Assembly: GCA_937773555.1 (NCBI GenBank)
Contig: CALJVT010000002.1
Coordinates: 556,501-620,500 of the forward strand
Origin: an uncultured Pseudomonadales bacterium
Lineage (GTDB): Bacteria > Pseudomonadota > Gammaproteobacteria > Pseudomonadales > Balneatricaceae
Direction of reading: 5' to 3'
Length of the DNA: 64,000 nt
The notes under the pieces: generated by a model
Database searches by the model: none
Told to the model about the DNA's origin: nothing
Seen by the model: the letters and a program-made list of their open reading frames with translations, nothing else
In this document: positions 48,683 through 58,424 of the stretch, piece after piece
Layout: every line of letters begins with the position of its first letter
Position numbering within the stretch: position 1 is the first letter of the stretch
Program-made: the position numbers and the translations under genes

Positions 48683-48862
48683 CCTTGGTTTATCGCTAAC
48701 AATATGGATTTAGCATTAGCTTTACTTTGGATCTGAGTTTTCTTTTATTTCAAATTTCGACTATGGAATGTGTCTGAAGCAGCTACAGTTAAAGCTGGCT
48801 GTAATCCGGCTCCCATCCTATGTAGATTTATTTAAGATGCAAGAATATTTTTCAAGGAATTG

Positions 48863-48945
48863 GTGCTTTAGATACAAAAAAACCCATGTACCAGCGGTAT
48901 CATGAGGGCTAGAGCGTGCGATGGTACCAGTGCCCAGACTCGAAC
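48863..48945. repeat. Left att-like repeat (displaced tRNA-Leu 3' end)
   Basis: Bases 48922-48945 match the tRNA-Leu 3' end, CCA included, at 23 of 24 positions; the mismatch turns the T-stem CCGGG into CTGGG on the tRNA strand. The flank 48863-48921 is a diverged copy of the tRNA's downstream region (GTGCTT, AGATACAAAAAA, ATGAGGGCT shared). The rest of the tRNA is missing, so this copy is non-functional as a tRNA. Confidence 0.85.
48876..48908 (-). terminator. Intrinsic terminator in the left repeat
   Basis: On the minus strand the stem CCC-CATG-TACC / GGTA-CATG-GGG, with single-base bulges and loop GCT, is followed by a run of seven T. It looks like the ancestral tRNA-Leu terminator, and now lies downstream of the minus-strand beta-barrel gene. 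Confidence 0.75.
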
Positions 48946-49031
48946 TATCTTCTACATGCCTCTTCGTTGCTAGGTTCTTACGTTAGTGCTGGCGTAGTTT
49001 TCAATGAAAGGTTCAATGGAACAGGCTATAT

Positions 49032-49232
49032 ATGACACCCAAGACATCCAAGCTGCCTAAGTATGTGACAGCGCGTAAAGGGTCGCTTCGCTACCAACGA
49101 CAGTATCCAACCAAGCTCAGACATCTATGTATGACTACAGCATTCACTCGTCCGTTAGGCCTATCCATTAAACAAGCTACTGATGATAAGATACTGAAAG
49201 CCGCTTGTAATCTTGGTGGCGTGGTTTATTAG
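49032..49232 (+). pseudogene. Truncated tyrosine integrase (N-terminal stub)
   Basis: A 66-codon frame resembling the N terminus of phage/island tyrosine integrases: LPKYVTARKGSLRYQRQYPT then KLRHLC and TRPLGLSIKQATD, the arm-binding/DUF6538-like opening found in marine gammaproteobacterial integrases. It stops after residue 66, and the following 200 bp hold no core-binding or catalytic (R-H-R-Y) region, so the gene is a deletion remnant. Its place beside the left att repeat, reading inward, supports the call, which rests on motif memory rather than a search. Confidence 0.6.
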
Positions 49233-49436
49233 GGTGAGGGCTGGCACTTATATAAGTGATTCTGGAGCTTAAAGAGGCTAGGGGTGTGTATGCAAATAAT
49301 TGATTTATGTATAGTATTTATTAGAATCAAGTCTGCATAGTTAATCGCTATGTGGTCTTTTTTTACTTTTGAATTTCACTTTTTTAAATATGCTGGGGGC
49401 TACCTACAGCTTCTTGGCACACTTGAGATAAACATC

Positions 49437-50135
49437 TTAGAATCGATAACTGATACCTAATTTAACTACTGGATAAAAGAGCTTTCTGTCAAGGTCACTA
49501 TTTACCTTACTCATCTCAGCCGCTACATCCGATTGTAATGCCGAACATTGGGAACTGCTCAATCCACTGCCACATTCCACAGCTAGATCTACACTACCTG
49601 TTCCAACATCAATTAAGCCGGCTTCAAAAGAAAAAGCGACCCCAGATGAAACCTTGTTCCGGTTTGACCAACCAAGGCCTAGATAAGGTGCCGTTGAATG
49701 ACTGAAGCCAGCCTTACCCATAAATGCAGCCACATTAGCGTAAGCATAAGATGTTCCATTAAAGTTAAAAACCGAAGTTGACGTATTACCCGTTAGTTCA
49801 AAGTTAATATTTTGACTTATTAAACCTCCAGTCAGGTAAAACGCACCTGAGAAGGGGTGAATGTCAACGAACAACGATTTTGTATCTGGATTAAATGTTA
49901 TGTCATAACGGTTGTTCTCTAATGTTAATTTTCTATCAACCTTTCCATTAATATTTATTTCACCACGCACTGAAACATAATTATTTAGGGGTGTAGATAT
50001 TTCTAGATTTGTACCAGTTAGGCCTATCGTGACGCCTACGTTAGCTTGTTGCGTATTTTTAGTCTCATCTGAAAAGGCTGAGTTTGTAAATAGCACTGAT
50101 GCTGCAAGTGCAAGGGGTTTTAGTGAGCGTTTCAT
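49437..50135 (-). CDS. Outer-membrane beta-barrel protein
   Basis: A 232-residue exported protein. The signal peptide MKRSLKPLALAASVLFTNSA is cleaved near AFS-DE. The mature part alternates polar and hydrophobic residues in strand-like runs, and ends LFYPVVKLGISYRF, a classic barrel-assembly signal with terminal Phe. AAFMGKAGFSHSTAPYLGLG and the segment with two Cys before QSDVAAEMSKVNSDL recall a conserved beta-barrel family of unknown function seen in beta- and gammaproteobacteria. The ATG at 50135 is used; one three codons upstream (MSD) is possible. It is the only intact gene of the tRNA-Leu element. Confidence 0.72.
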   Translation of the reverse strand: MKRSLKPLALAASVLFTNSAFSDETKNTQQANVGVTIGLTGTNLEISTPLNNYVSVRGEININGKVDRKLTLENNRYDITFNPDTKSLFVDIHPFSGAFYLTGGLISQNINFELTGNTSTSVFNFNGTSYAYANVAAFMGKAGFSHSTAPYLGLGWSNRNKVSSGVAFSFEAGLIDVGTGSVDLAVECGSGLSSSQCSALQSDVAAEMSKVNSDLDRKLFYPVVKLGISYRF

Positions 50136-50270
50136 GTCAGACATTCCTTGTTTTGTGTAAGACGCTATTTACGTACTTAATGGTATTTTAATCTAGTCAA
50201 ATTTATATAGCAACTGGCTATAACTAATGGATGAGTCTTGAAAAAGTAAAAAAAGAAAGCTAATCCAAGA

Positions 50271-50623
50271 CCCCCTCAGAGAGCCTCTCAGGAGGGCTCA
50301 GAGGGGGCTATGTGATTTGGTTACAGTCATGTAGTTACTAAGCTTAGAGAAGTTACTTTCTATAGTGAGTCGCTAAGAATATACCTAAAAAGATACTACT
50401 TAGTAATATAAGTAGATTACCCCCTAAGAGTCGCTTAAGCAGGGATAGATAATTAAAGTATCCCTCTGAAGGGACTCTTAGGCCGGCTTCGCGTATAACT
50501 AAGAGGAATAAGGAATTACCTCCAGACTTAACCCTCCCTCCAATTTCAGACATCCAAAACACCCTCTGATGTGTCTTTGAGTCTGAATACAATTAACAAT
50601 ATTAGCCATAGGGGGGCTCCCCC
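50271..50623. repeat. Cluster of GC-rich inverted repeats
   Basis: Three structures occur within 350 bp of AT-rich DNA: CCCCCTC...GAGGGGG at 50271-50307 with an inner GAGCC/GGCTC stem; a perfect 10-bp pair CCTAAGAGTC (50423-50432) and GACTCTTAGG (50473-50482) enclosing the small TCCCT/AGGGA stem; and CAT-GGGGG/CCCCC-ATG around 50608-50625. The motif CTAAGAG recurs near 50499. No convincing gene occupies the region (50136-50694); a 79-codon minus-strand frame across it looks incidental. Confidence 0.55.
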
Positions 50624-50694
50624 ATGCCTTAGCTAGGTGCTTTTTATTGGGTGTGGATCAGCAAAATCTATGACAGGAATCATGGCAGGAATGA

Positions 50695-50778
50695 GTGCTT
50701 CAGATACAAAAAACCCCCAGAAACCAAGCGATTAATGAGGGCTGCAATGTGCGCTGGTACCAGTGCCCGGACTCGAAC
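50695..50778. repeat. Right att-like repeat at the intact tRNA-Leu
   Basis: Bases 50755-50778 are the 3' end of the functional tRNA-Leu, and 50695-50754 is its downstream flank. Together they align with 48863-48945. The 3' flank here differs from the left copy and may have been supplied by the element on integration. Confidence 0.85.
50708..50741 (-). terminator. Terminator of tRNA-Leu
   Basis: On the minus strand CCC-CA-AATC / GGTT-TG-GGG, with small internal loops and loop GCTT, leads into six T just downstream of the tRNA. The same hairpin plan with different base pairs is seen in the left repeat, which suggests that the structure has been kept. Confidence 0.6.
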
Positions 50779-50839
50779 CGGGACGCCGCGAAGCAACGGA
50801 TTTTGAATCCGTCGTGTATACCAATTTCACCACACTGGC
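50755..50839 (-). tRNA. tRNA-Leu (anticodon CAA)
   Basis: An 85-nt class II tRNA. The acceptor GCCAGTG pairs with CACTGGT (one G-U), the CCA end is encoded, the anticodon loop TTCAAAA is closed by ACGGA/TCCGT giving anticodon CAA (reads UUG), a long variable arm follows, and the T-arm CCCGG-TTCGAGT-CCGGG is perfect. It lies divergent from queA, as in pseudomonads, and is the integration site of the relic element. Confidence 0.95.
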
Positions 50840-50853
50840 ACATTGAGGAGCGA

Positions 50854-50881
50854 AGTATACAGTGTTCTTTTTTAGCGTCAA
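50854..50881 (-). promoter_or_regulatory. Sigma-70 promoter of tRNA-Leu
   Basis: On the minus strand TTGACG (50876-50881) and TATACT (50854-50859) are separated by 16 nt and followed by a GC-rich discriminator (TCGCTCC), typical of stable-RNA promoters. The -10 box ends 14 nt before the tRNA 5' end. Confidence 0.8.
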
Positions 50882-51075
50882 CGATTGGATGGTGATTTAT
50901 CTGTTTTATGGCCAATTAACTAGGCATTAGATAACCAAAGACGGCTGGCGAGTAAAATTTTAATGTCTAAAATAAGCGCCAAATACGCCTGTGCTGCCGC
51001 TATCAATTTTGTTATTATAGAAACCCCAGTTACCTAGGCCTTGGGATTATCATCAAGAGCCCCAATCAAGATCTA

Positions 51076-53249
<2,174 letters not shown>

Positions 53250-53281
53250 TTTATTTTTTAGTTAATAATGTTGGAGATAAT

Positions 53282-53611
53282 ATGAGTTTCTTTATTGAGT
53301 CAGCCATAGCCGAAGGCGGAGCAGCACCTGGTGGTGATACAAGTTCTCTTGTGATCATGATGGTGATATTTGCTGCAGTTTTTTACTTTATGATTTGGCG
53401 TCCACAATCAAAACGCACTAAGGATCATAAGAACCTGATGGGTGGTTTGGCCAAAGGTGACGAGGTGGTAACTAACGGCGGCATGATTGGTAGAGTGGCT
53501 AAAGTGAGTGACGACTTCGTTACTATTACCTTAGCTGATGGTGTGGATTCTCACTTCCAAAAAGCAGCTGTGGCTTCTGTTTTGCCAAAAGGCACTATTA
53601 AGTCTATTTAA
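53282..53611 (+). CDS. yajC: YajC, Sec translocon accessory protein
   Basis: A 109-residue inner-membrane protein that joins SecDF in the holotranslocon. A short N-terminal periplasmic part with Gly/Ala-rich AEGGAAPGG precedes one transmembrane helix (VIMMVIFAAVFYFMIW), then the cytoplasmic domain RPQSKRTKDHKNLMGGLAKG with DEVVTNGGMIGRV. TTGGAGATAAT precedes the ATG. Confidence 0.95.
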   Translation: MSFFIESAIAEGGAAPGGDTSSLVIMMVIFAAVFYFMIWRPQSKRTKDHKNLMGGLAKGDEVVTNGGMIGRVAKVSDDFVTITLADGVDSHFQKAAVASVLPKGTIKSI

Positions 53612-53697
53612 TTTTGTAGTGTCAAAGCCTTGGTTGTCTTCGCCGTCTGTGGCTGGCAATGAGGCTTTTTTTATGACTTGTTCTTCAAGGAAAGCCT

Positions 53698-55578
53698 GTG
53701 TTAAATCGTTATCCCTTATGGAAAAGCTTACTCATTATTGTGAGTTTGGCCCTTGGTGGGCTATATGCTCTGCCAAACTTATACCCAGATGATCTGGCTA
53801 TACAAATTTCTGGCGCAAGAAGTGCTACCGTAATTGATGAGCAGGTGCTTGATGAAGCAGTTTATGCCCTAGATCAAGCTGGTTTAAGTGCTAAAGACGT
53901 TGAGTTAACTACTAAAAACGTACTGGTACGTGTGACCAATTCCGAGTCTCAGTTGCAGGCTAAAGCGGTATTAAGTGATGCGTTAGGGGATAAGTACGTC
54001 ACAGCACTTAACCTTGCCCCCACTACCCCTGATTGGTTAACCAACTTAGGTGCTGGACCTATGAAGCTGGGTTTGGACCTAAGGGGTGGAGTGCACTTTT
54101 TACTTGAGGTAGACATGGTGCAGGCGGTAGCGCAGCGCTTAGACGTATACGTGAGTGAAATTAAGACCTCCTTGCGTGCTGAAAAGCTACGTTACCGCGC
54201 AGTTTCCCGTGAAGCTGACGGCAGTTTGCGCATTAAATTTATGGACGCAGAAGTTCGAGACCAAGCGCGATCTCAGCTTAAATCCAGTTATAGTGAGTTT
54301 TTGATGAGTGCTGAAGATGAAGGCAGTGCTTACTACCTTCTTGTTAGCCTGAATGAATCGACAGTGCGAGAAATTGAGGACTATGCGGTTAACCAAAACT
54401 TAACTACCTTGCGTAATCGTGTTAACGAATTGGGTGTTGCAGAGCCATTAGTTCAGCGCCAAGGGCGTAACCGAATTGTGGTTCAACTGCCTGGTGTGCA
54501 AGATACTGCCGCCGCCAAGCGTGTGCTAGGTGCTACGGCAAACCTAGAGTTTCGCTTAGAAGCTAAGCCGGGTGCTGCAAGAGTTGCCACTGAGGAATTC
54601 ACTTTTAGGTCCAACCCTAACCGTAAAGCAACCTTAGAAAAAGGCCTCATTATCAGTGGTACTAGCGTGTCTAATGCGCAGTCCAATTTTGATGAAACTG
54701 GTTCATCTCAGGTGAATATAGACCTTGATAGCCAAGGGGGTAAGCTGATGAACCGGATTACCAGAAATGCAGTTAAGCGGCGGATGGCTGTGGTGTTTGT
54801 CGAGCATAAGTCTCGTATAAAAGTGGTCGAGGTAGATGGCCAGTTGGTTGATCAGCGCCAGTCCTATGTGGAAAAAAGCATTATTTCTTTGGCCACTATT
54901 CAAACAGCCTTAGGCAACAGTTTTCGTATTACGGGGCTTGATGGGGCGGGTGAAGCCTCTGAATTGGCTTTACTATTGCGGGCTGGTTCTTTAGCAGCAC
55001 CAATGTATTTTGTTGAAGAGCGCACCGTGGGGCCAAGCCTAGGTCAGGAAAATATAGACCTTGGTTTAACCTCTGTGCAAATTGGTTTGGCTCTTGTTGT
55101 GGTATTCATGTTGGCATTTTATGGCGTGTTTGGTGTTATTGCTAACGTAGCCCTAGCCTTTAACTTACTTTTAGTGGCTGCAGTAATGTCTTTACTGGGC
55201 TTCACGTTGTCATTGCCAGGCATTGCCGGTGTGGTGCTAACAGTGGGCATGGCAGTAGACGCTAACGTGCTTATCTTCTCGCGCATTAAAGAAGAGTTGA
55301 GAGCAGGCATGGCACCACAATCGGCTATCCACGCAGGTTACGAAAGAGCGTTCAGCACTATTTTTGATGCCAACATCACCACTTTATTGGTGGCGATTAT
55401 CTTGTACGCTGTGGGCACAGGCCCTGTGAAAGGCTTCGCAGTAACATTGTCTATTGGTATTGTCACCTCTATGTTTACAGCCGTCATGGTGAGCCGTGCC
55501 ATGGTAAATGGTATATATGGTGGTAGAAAGATTACAGATATTAAAATATGGCCTTTGTTTAGGGGAGCAGGTAAATGA
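53698..55578 (+). CDS. secD: SecD, protein translocase subunit
   Basis: A 626-residue membrane protein that uses the proton gradient to help secreted proteins off the translocon. TM1 is near the N terminus (PLWKSLLIIVSLALGGLYAL), the large periplasmic P1 domain follows with GLDLRGGVHFLLEVDM, and the C-terminal five helices contain GMAVDANVLIFSRIKEELR with the conserved Asp. The start is GTG, preceded by AAGGAA. The stop overlaps the secF start (ATGA). Confidence 0.95.
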   Translation: MLNRYPLWKSLLIIVSLALGGLYALPNLYPDDLAIQISGARSATVIDEQVLDEAVYALDQAGLSAKDVELTTKNVLVRVTNSESQLQAKAVLSDALGDKYVTALNLAPTTPDWLTNLGAGPMKLGLDLRGGVHFLLEVDMVQAVAQRLDVYVSEIKTSLRAEKLRYRAVSREADGSLRIKFMDAEVRDQARSQLKSSYSEFLMSAEDEGSAYYLLVSLNESTVREIEDYAVNQNLTTLRNRVNELGVAEPLVQRQGRNRIVVQLPGVQDTAAAKRVLGATANLEFRLEAKPGAARVATEEFTFRSNPNRKATLEKGLIISGTSVSNAQSNFDETGSSQVNIDLDSQGGKLMNRITRNAVKRRMAVVFVEHKSRIKVVEVDGQLVDQRQSYVEKSIISLATIQTALGNSFRITGLDGAGEASELALLLRAGSLAAPMYFVEERTVGPSLGQENIDLGLTSVQIGLALVVVFMLAFYGVFGVIANVALAFNLLLVAAVMSLLGFTLSLPGIAGVVLTVGMAVDANVLIFSRIKEELRAGMAPQSAIHAGYERAFSTIFDANITTLLVAIILYAVGTGPVKGFAVTLSIGIVTSMFTAVMVSRAMVNGIYGGRKITDIKIWPLFRGAGK

Positions 55579-56534
55579 GCGACATGAAGATTGTTAACTT
55601 TATGGCCCTGCGTAAAATAGCAGGAGCTATGTCTATTGCTCTGGTTTTAGGTGCGCTGATCTCCTTGGCAGTAAATCAACTGCAGTTTGGTTTAGACTTT
55701 ACTGGTGGCACGTTAATTGAAGTGGGCTATGAGCAGGCCCCAAGTTTAGTTGATGTGAGAAGCCAATTACAGGGTGCTGGCTTTGACGACGCCGTAGTGC
55801 AGAACTTTGGGTCTGAAAAAGATGTGTTGGTTCGTCTTGGTCAAACCTTTAACGACAAGGTAGGTGAGCAAGTACTCACTGCTTTACAATCAGCATCAAC
55901 CTCCAGTGTTGAGCTTCGTCGTTCTGAGTACGTTGGTGCTCAAGTAGGCGAAGAGCTTACCGAGCAGGGTGGCTTAGGGATGCTGCTGGCGCTGGCTATT
56001 GTAATGATCTACGTAGCTCTGCGCTTTCAAATTAAATTTTCGGTGGGTGCGGTGGTGGCTTTAGTTCACGACGTAATCATTGTATTGGGAATCTTCTCAA
56101 TATTTAAACTGGACTTTGACCTCACGGTATTGGCTGCAATTTTGGCAGTGATTGGTTACTCGTTGAACGACACTATTGTGGTGTCTGATCGAATTAGAGA
56201 GAACTTCCGTAAAATGCGTAAGGGCACTACCATTGAAATTATCAATGAGTCTTTGACACAAACGTTAGGGCGCACTTTAGTGACATCCATTACAACGCTT
56301 TTGGTGTTAATGGCGCTTTTAGTGTTTGGTGGTGAGTTGATTCACGGCTTTGCGTTAGCGTTGACGATTGGCGTTCTCGTGGGTACCTACTCCTCTATTT
56401 ATGTAGCGGCCAATGTGTTGATACTGCTAGGGATTACCCAAGAAGACCTTATTGTTCCACCAAAAGAAGAGGTAATTGAAGGTGAAGGCTTTGAAGAAGG
56501 CGAAGGCTTTGAGCAGGATTTAGAAGAGCAGTAG
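55575..56534 (+). CDS. secF: SecF, protein translocase subunit
   Basis: A 319-residue partner of SecD with six membrane helices. Motifs are LDFTGGTLIEVGYEQ in the periplasmic loop and the family motifs LTVLAAILAVIGYSLNDTIVVSDRIREN and TLGRTLVTSITTL. The C-terminal tail has a short acidic repeat, EGEGFEEGEGFEQD. A long hairpin lies just past the stop, before convergent suhB. Confidence 0.95.
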   Translation: MSDMKIVNFMALRKIAGAMSIALVLGALISLAVNQLQFGLDFTGGTLIEVGYEQAPSLVDVRSQLQGAGFDDAVVQNFGSEKDVLVRLGQTFNDKVGEQVLTALQSASTSSVELRRSEYVGAQVGEELTEQGGLGMLLALAIVMIYVALRFQIKFSVGAVVALVHDVIIVLGIFSIFKLDFDLTVLAAILAVIGYSLNDTIVVSDRIRENFRKMRKGTTIEIINESLTQTLGRTLVTSITTLLVLMALLVFGGELIHGFALALTIGVLVGTYSSIYVAANVLILLGITQEDLIVPPKEEVIEGEGFEEGEGFEQDLEEQ

Positions 56535-56542
56535 TAACAATG

Positions 56543-56582
56543 GCGTTGCTGCGTTCATAAAGCGTTATGAGCGCAGCAACGC
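56543..56582. terminator. 18-bp hairpin between convergent secF and suhB
   Basis: Positions 56543-56560 and 56565-56582 form an 18-bp stem with one T-G wobble and an AGCG loop, centred between two converging genes. The stem is long enough to be the end point of both transcripts, but there is no T-run on either side. Confidence 0.7.
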
Positions 56583-56604
56583 GAAGTAACCTATAGGTCC
56601 AAGA

Positions 56605-57393
56605 CTAAGCGCTATGGACAGCTTTAAGCATAAGCTTGAGAAGCTTAGAGTTAGCACAGACTAGCTCGCCGTTATTCAAAGGTGAGCCGCCGGTAAAGTT
56701 GGCTGCCAAAGCGCCTGCTTCCAATATTAGCAATAAACCAGCGTCTGCTGTATCGTCTAAACTGCTGTGCCATAGGGCATCTATGCGCCCAGCCGCAGTG
56801 TAAGCCAATGCCATATTATTGCTTAGTTGGGCATAGTTAGTGGCGCCTTGGCTAAATAGATTGCGGGAAATAGCTTGGCCGCGATCGAAGTCTGACAGGT
56901 CTTCACGGTTTTGGTTACCACCACCAAATATCTGAGACCCAACCAACGTAGCGCGTTTACTAACACGAATCCGGCGGCCGTTAAGTTGAGCGCCACGGCC
57001 TTTACTGGCGCAAAATTCTTCACCACTGCAAGGGCAAATGATAATAGAGTGGGCTAACTTACCGTCTTCGTAGCAGGCCATAGTTAAGGTAAACATGGGT
57101 AAGCTGTGGGCATACTGGTCCAGGCCGTCAATAGCGCTGATGCGCCACACTTTACTTGGTGCCTCTGCTGGAGGATTCATTTCACCAGCAACTGCGCCAA
57201 TCACACCCTGCTCTGGGTGGGCTTTATGGATTTCATAGGCGATAGTGCGTTCGGCGCCTTCACACTGCTTGCGTATATGGGCATCGAGTTCCTGGCCTTC
57301 TTCGTGTATCAGATCCAGTCGTTCCATTGATCTGACGAGTTGTTCGCTAGCGATACGCGCGGCACGCAGGCCAATGTTAATTAGCGGAAGCAT
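56605..57393 (-). CDS. suhB: SuhB homologue with degenerate active site
   Basis: A 262-residue inositol-monophosphatase-fold protein aligned over its whole length with SuhB (RAARIASEQLVRSMERLD, KGRGAQLNGRRIRVS, AYTAAGRIDALW, EAGALAANFTGG). The metal-binding motifs are damaged: the TEESG box reads GAVAG (66-70), DPxDGT reads SAIDGL (86-91, first Asp is Ser86; Asp89 kept), and WDxAAG reads DTADAG (214-219, catalytic Asp is Thr215). Phosphatase activity is therefore unlikely. In E. coli SuhB also works with NusA in rRNA antitermination, a role that does not need catalysis; location before trmJ and secF matches pseudomonads. Confidence 0.9.
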   Translation of the reverse strand: MLPLINIGLRAARIASEQLVRSMERLDLIHEEGQELDAHIRKQCEGAERTIAYEIHKAHPEQGVIGAVAGEMNPPAEAPSKVWRISAIDGLDQYAHSLPMFTLTMACYEDGKLAHSIIICPCSGEEFCASKGRGAQLNGRRIRVSKRATLVGSQIFGGGNQNREDLSDFDRGQAISRNLFSQGATNYAQLSNNMALAYTAAGRIDALWHSSLDDTADAGLLLILEAGALAANFTGGSPLNNGELVCANSKLLKLMLKAVHSA

Positions 57394-57577
57394 GGGTGAA
57401 TTACCTTAAAGTTTATAAAGAACGGGACGCAAATGCGTCGAAGGCGCGCAGTATAGCAAAAAAGTGGTAAAAAAACCCAGTTACGCTTACAGATTTGCGT
57501 TCTAACCACGACAAAATTATGGAATATCGCTATTATTGCCACTTCGAAATTTATTCATTTTTAGGTTAGCAGCTTTC

Positions 57578-58333
57578 ATGCAAAATTTAATGGCCAACGC
57601 GCGCATTGTCTTGGTAAATACTTCGCACCCCGGCAACATTGGTGGCGCGGCCCGAGCCATGAAGAACATGGGTATGCACAATTTAGTGTTGGTAGAGCCG
57701 CGGGAATTTCCCAGTGGTAAGGCGGATGCTCGCTCTGCGGGTGCACAAGACGTTTTGGCTGATGCCAAAGTAGTGGGTAGCTTAGCAGAGGCGATAGAGG
57801 GTTGTGGTTTAGTGGTAGGGACTAGTGCCCGCAGTCGCAATATTCCGTGGCCTTTACTAGACCCCAGACAAACCGCTGCGCAGGCCTTAGCGGAGCTGCC
57901 AAAGCATGACGTTGCGTTTGTGTTTGGCCGCGAAGACCGTGGCCTTACAAACGAAGAGTTGCACCTGTGTAATTTTCACGTACATATCCCCTCTCACGAA
58001 GACTTTAGTTCGCTCAACCTAGCTGCAGCAGTGCAGGTGGTTACTTATGAATTACGTATGGCCGTATTGGCTGGAGAAAAAGGTGATGCGCCTGCGCCTA
58101 TTTGGGGAACCGAATGGGACGAAGAGTTGGCGACTAATGACCAAATGGAAAAGTTGTTTGATCACATGCAGGAAACCTTAGTAGACGTTGAGTTTTTAGA
58201 CCCAGAAAGCCCGCGTCAGCTAATGGCTCGTTTAAGGCGCTTGTATGTTCGTGCCCGAATGGATCGAATTGAGCATAACATTATGCGTGGTATCTTAACG
58301 GCCACGCAGCGCACGTTGAAAAAGCTGCGTTAG
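57578..58333 (+). CDS. trmJ: TrmJ, tRNA 2'-O-methyltransferase
   Basis: A SPOUT-class enzyme that methylates the ribose of tRNA position 32. Motifs: ARIVLVNTSHPGNIGGAARA with the catalytic Asn/Arg region, VEPREFPSGKADARSAGA, FVFGREDRGLTNEEL and IPSHEDFSSLNLAAAVQ, the knotted SAM site. The ATG at 57578 gives 251 residues; the frame extends to 57536 without support. A second ATG at 57590 is possible. Divergent from suhB. Confidence 0.94.
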   Translation: MQNLMANARIVLVNTSHPGNIGGAARAMKNMGMHNLVLVEPREFPSGKADARSAGAQDVLADAKVVGSLAEAIEGCGLVVGTSARSRNIPWPLLDPRQTAAQALAELPKHDVAFVFGREDRGLTNEELHLCNFHVHIPSHEDFSSLNLAAAVQVVTYELRMAVLAGEKGDAPAPIWGTEWDEELATNDQMEKLFDHMQETLVDVEFLDPESPRQLMARLRRLYVRARMDRIEHNIMRGILTATQRTLKKLR

Positions 58334-58424
58334 ACACCATATAATCCACATCTGCCTAGTAATTGACTAATGCTGTCGTTTAGGCAAGCGTTGAGCCGCG
58401 CTCCACTAATTTAGGATTAAGGTC

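Larger units (their letters stand above)
48683..49031. other. Gap holding the left att repeat
   Basis: These 349 bp are AT-rich and contain no gene. The only structure seen is the left copy of the tRNA-Leu-derived repeat (48863-48945) with its terminator, after which the sequence diverges from the tRNA and leads into the integrase stub. Confidence 0.7.
48863..50778. mobile_element. Relic integrative element in tRNA-Leu
   Basis: The segment is bounded by an imperfect direct repeat (48863-48945 and 50695-50778) that contains the last 24 nt of tRNA-Leu(CAA) plus its downstream terminator. Inside are an N-terminal integrase stub starting 87 nt from the left copy, an outer-membrane beta-barrel gene, and GC-rich inverted repeats in AT-rich DNA. 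This is the architecture of a genomic island placed at a tRNA 3' end by a tyrosine recombinase, now shrunk to about 1.8 kb and immobile without an integrase. The gene order on either side is ordinary chromosomal. Confidence 0.8.

Noticed and set aside
50353-50592. 79-codon minus-strand frame with a C-terminal hydrophobic stretch
   Set aside because: It runs through the inverted-repeat cluster, has no recognisable domain or clear ribosome-binding site, and its sequence follows from the repeats.
48262-50754. Defence island or toxin-antitoxin module in the accessory segment
   Set aside because: No nuclease, methyltransferase, helicase, toxin or antitoxin-like frame can be found; only an integrase stub, a barrel protein and repeats.
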